15,478 bases of DNA from positions 1-15,478 of the forward strand of contig JAILDR010000094.1 of assembly GCA_024689285.1 (NCBI GenBank). The letters are read 5' to 3'. The notes under the pieces are model-generated. The model was not told the origin of the DNA. It did no database searches and saw nothing but the letters and a program-made list of their open reading frames with translations. How positions within the stretch are numbered: position 1 is the first letter of the stretch; every line of letters starts with the position of its first letter. Below are positions 13,892-15,478 of the stretch, piece by piece. The stretch is from Bacteroidales bacterium (GTDB lineage Bacteria; Bacteroidota; Bacteroidia; Bacteroidales; F082). Both the position numbers and the translations under genes were made by a program.

Positions 13892-15478
13892 TTACCCTAT
13901 CTGGCTCCAATCAAAGGTTTGCGCAAACAACTCTTTATAGTGTTCACGAAGCATTCTGTTTTCGGGTTTGGCGAGTTTTGGGTCGTCGGCTAAGAGCTTG
14001 ATGGCCGCTTCGCGTACCTGTGGGATGAGTGGGCCATCTTTCTGCAAATCACCGATGAGCATCTCGATTTGCCCGGACTGCCGTGTGCCGCCCGTCTCAC
14101 CCGGACCGCGCAACTCCAAATCGACTTCAGCGATTTCAAAACCGTCGTTGGTGCTGCACATGGTCTTCATGCGGGTCTTTCCGTCGTTGGTCAACTTGTG
14201 GTCGGTGACGAGGATACAATACGACTGGTCTGCCCCGCGGCCCACGCGGCCCCTCAGTTGGTGCAATTGCGACAACCCGAAGCGGTTGGCGTTCTCAATA
14301 ATCATCACAGTAGCGTTGGGAATATTAACCCCTACCTCGATGACTGTCGTAGCCACCATGATTTGTGCATTCCTGTTGATAAAGCGTTGCATCTCAAAGT
14401 CTTTGTCCTCGGCACTCAGTCGCCCATGGCAGACGCAGAGTTTGTATTGCGGCTCAGGGAAGTCGTGCAGTAAAGCCTCGTAGCCCTCCTGAAGCGCAAT
14501 CATATCGGTGTTTTCCGACTCCTTGATGCAGGGGTACACCACATAAATTTGCCTCCCAAGGGCAATCTGCTGCTTCATGAACATCATGATGCGGTAGCGG
14601 TCGTCGCTGTAGACATGATAGGTCTGCACGGGCTTGCGGCCTGGAGGCAGTTCATCAATCTTGGAGACATCCAAGTCGCCGTACTGCGTCATCGCCAAAG
14701 TGCGGGGGATAGGTGTTGCTGTCATCACGAGGGTATGGGGCGGAATCTCAGTCTTTTCGTAGAACTTGGCCCTTTGTTCCACTCCGAAGCGATGCTGCTC
14801 GTCAATGATGGCCAAGCCTAAGTTTTTGAACACCACTTTACTCTCAATTAATGCGTGGGTGCCCACCACAATTTGCATGGTGCCGTCGGCAAGACTTGCA
14901 TAAATCTTCCTTCGCTCCGCGATTTTGGTGGAACCGGTCAGCAGAGCGAAGTTGATGTTCATGTCCTTCAGTTGCTCCTGAAGTGTGGCGAAATGCTGTG
15001 TGGCCAATATTTCTGTAGGTGCCATCAGGCAGGCTTGGAAGCCATTGTCCAAAGCGAGAAGCATCACCATGAGGGCAACGATGGTCTTGCCGCTGCCCAC
15101 ATCGCCTTGCAGCAGGCGGTTCATCTGGTGGCCTGAGCCTAAGTCTTTACGTATCTCCTTGATGACGCGCTTTTGGGCATTGGTCAGTGGAAAAGGAAGA
15201 TGGTCGCGATAAAATCCGTTGAAATAATTACCAACCACATTGAAAGCATGTCCTTTGACCGTCTGCTCACGGTGCATCTTGTTGCGCAGCAGTTTCAGTT
15301 GGAAGAAGAAATGCTCCTCGTATTTCAGCCGTCGTGTGGCCTGTTGGATTTCGATGTTGTTGGAAGGCAGGTGGATTTCGTAATAGGCGTGACGGCGTGG
15401 AATCAGTTGCTCTTGTTCAATGAGGGCTTTCGGCAGTGTCTCGGGAATGTATTCGTAGACCTGTTGCAGAATCAGTTT
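13892..15478 (-). CDS. recG: ATP-dependent DNA helicase RecG, C-terminal portion
   Basis: RecG remodels stalled replication forks and Holliday junctions. Seen: 528 codons open to the right edge. The apparent Met at 15277 is internal, because the frame continues upstream with RLKYEEHFFFQLKLLRNK, a typical RecG segment before helicase motif I. Walker A is GDVGSGKT, at about residues 125-132 of the visible part. It is followed by MAPTEILA, the motif II variant DEQHRFGVEQR (DEQH with the RecG-specific HRFGV), TATPIPRTLAMTQYGD, VIEVGVNIPNATVM, QLRGRVGRG and the C-terminal LRGPGETGGTRQSG. RecG is usually about 690-700 aa, so roughly 170 N-terminal residues (wedge domain) lie outside the window. It is a housekeeping gene and marks the right border of the accessory region. 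Confidence 0.97.
   Translation of the reverse strand, partial: KLILQQVYEYIPETLPKALIEQEQLIPRRHAYYEIHLPSNNIEIQQATRRLKYEEHFFFQLKLLRNKMHREQTVKGHAFNVVGNYFNGFYRDHLPFPLTNAQKRVIKEIRKDLGSGHQMNRLLQGDVGSGKTIVALMVMLLALDNGFQACLMAPTEILATQHFATLQEQLKDMNINFALLTGSTKIAERRKIYASLADGTMQIVVGTHALIESKVVFKNLGLAIIDEQHRFGVEQRAKFYEKTEIPPHTLVMTATPIPRTLAMTQYGDLDVSKIDELPPGRKPVQTYHVYSDDRYRIMMFMKQQIALGRQIYVVYPCIKESENTDMIALQEGYEALLHDFPEPQYKLCVCHGRLSAEDKDFEMQRFINRNAQIMVATTVIEVGVNIPNATVMIIENANRFGLSQLHQLRGRVGRGADQSYCILVTDHKLTNDGKTRMKTMCSTNDGFEIAEVDLELRGPGETGGTRQSGQIEMLIGDLQKDGPLIPQVREAAIKLLADDPKLAKPENRMLREHYKELFAQTFDWSQIG

Noticed and set aside
15275..15277. ATG at 15277 as the start of recG
   Set aside because: The frame stays open to the window edge and the upstream residues fit the RecG sequence before motif I, so this Met is internal.

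Overview
The window looks like a Bacteroidales chromosome, most likely Bacteroides/Phocaeicola or Prevotellaceae. Three things point that way. A 'smalltalk'-type small membrane protein lies beside a degenerate muramoyl-amidase-like gene, a gene grouping I associate with this order. Start codons lack clear Shine-Dalgarno sequences. A TAnnTTTG-type promoter element precedes the polysaccharide genes. No database search was possible, so the genus is a guess.

Layout, left to right. (1) 1-809, minus strand: the N-terminal part of an MBOAT (AlgI-like) O-acyltransferase that runs off the left edge. Its frame is broken at a run of nine G residues; eight or eleven G would restore it, so it may be phase-variable and is OFF as sequenced. 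(2) 852-995: three consecutive strong hairpins, a candidate structured RNA on the minus strand. (3) 1050-7105, minus strand: a compact four-gene operon with 4-bp ATGA overlaps at two junctions and a 20-bp overlap at the third. In transcription order it encodes an unrecognised 310-aa protein, an 1151-aa cytoplasmic TPR-like/helical protein ending in a histidine-kinase-type ATPase domain, a stand-alone receiver, and a receiver fused to a nucleoside phosphorylase/nucleosidase domain. I read this as a phosphorelay-like sensor that controls a nucleotide-destroying effector. It is a good candidate for an undescribed stress or antiphage system and is the main find. (4) 7106-10259: an accessory cassette holding an unrecognised minus-strand gene and a divergent plus-strand trio (a Gly/Ser-linker protein with a chitobiase C-terminal-like domain, a smalltalk-like membrane peptide, and an amidase pseudoenzyme). 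Heptamer tandem repeats occur in every spacer, and 11-bp-period repeats lie on both flanks. (5) 10260-13634, minus strand: UDP-HexNAc 4-epimerase (tviC/wbpP type), UDP-HexNAc 6-dehydrogenase (tviB/wbpO type), then a small protein and a HipA/CtkA-like kinase that together resemble a toxin-antitoxin pair, all in one apparent transcription unit with a leader promoter near 13789-13816. (6) 13892-15478, minus strand: the C-terminal three quarters of RecG helicase, running off the right edge.

Functionally, the flanks are a housekeeping gene (recG) and envelope or polysaccharide functions: UDP-GalNAcA synthesis and a polysaccharide O-acyltransferase. Between them sit three accessory modules (the putative signalling/effector operon, the smalltalk/amidase cassette and the kinase pair). 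This suggests a region that accumulates mobile or defence genes, although no integrase, transposase or clear attachment site is visible.
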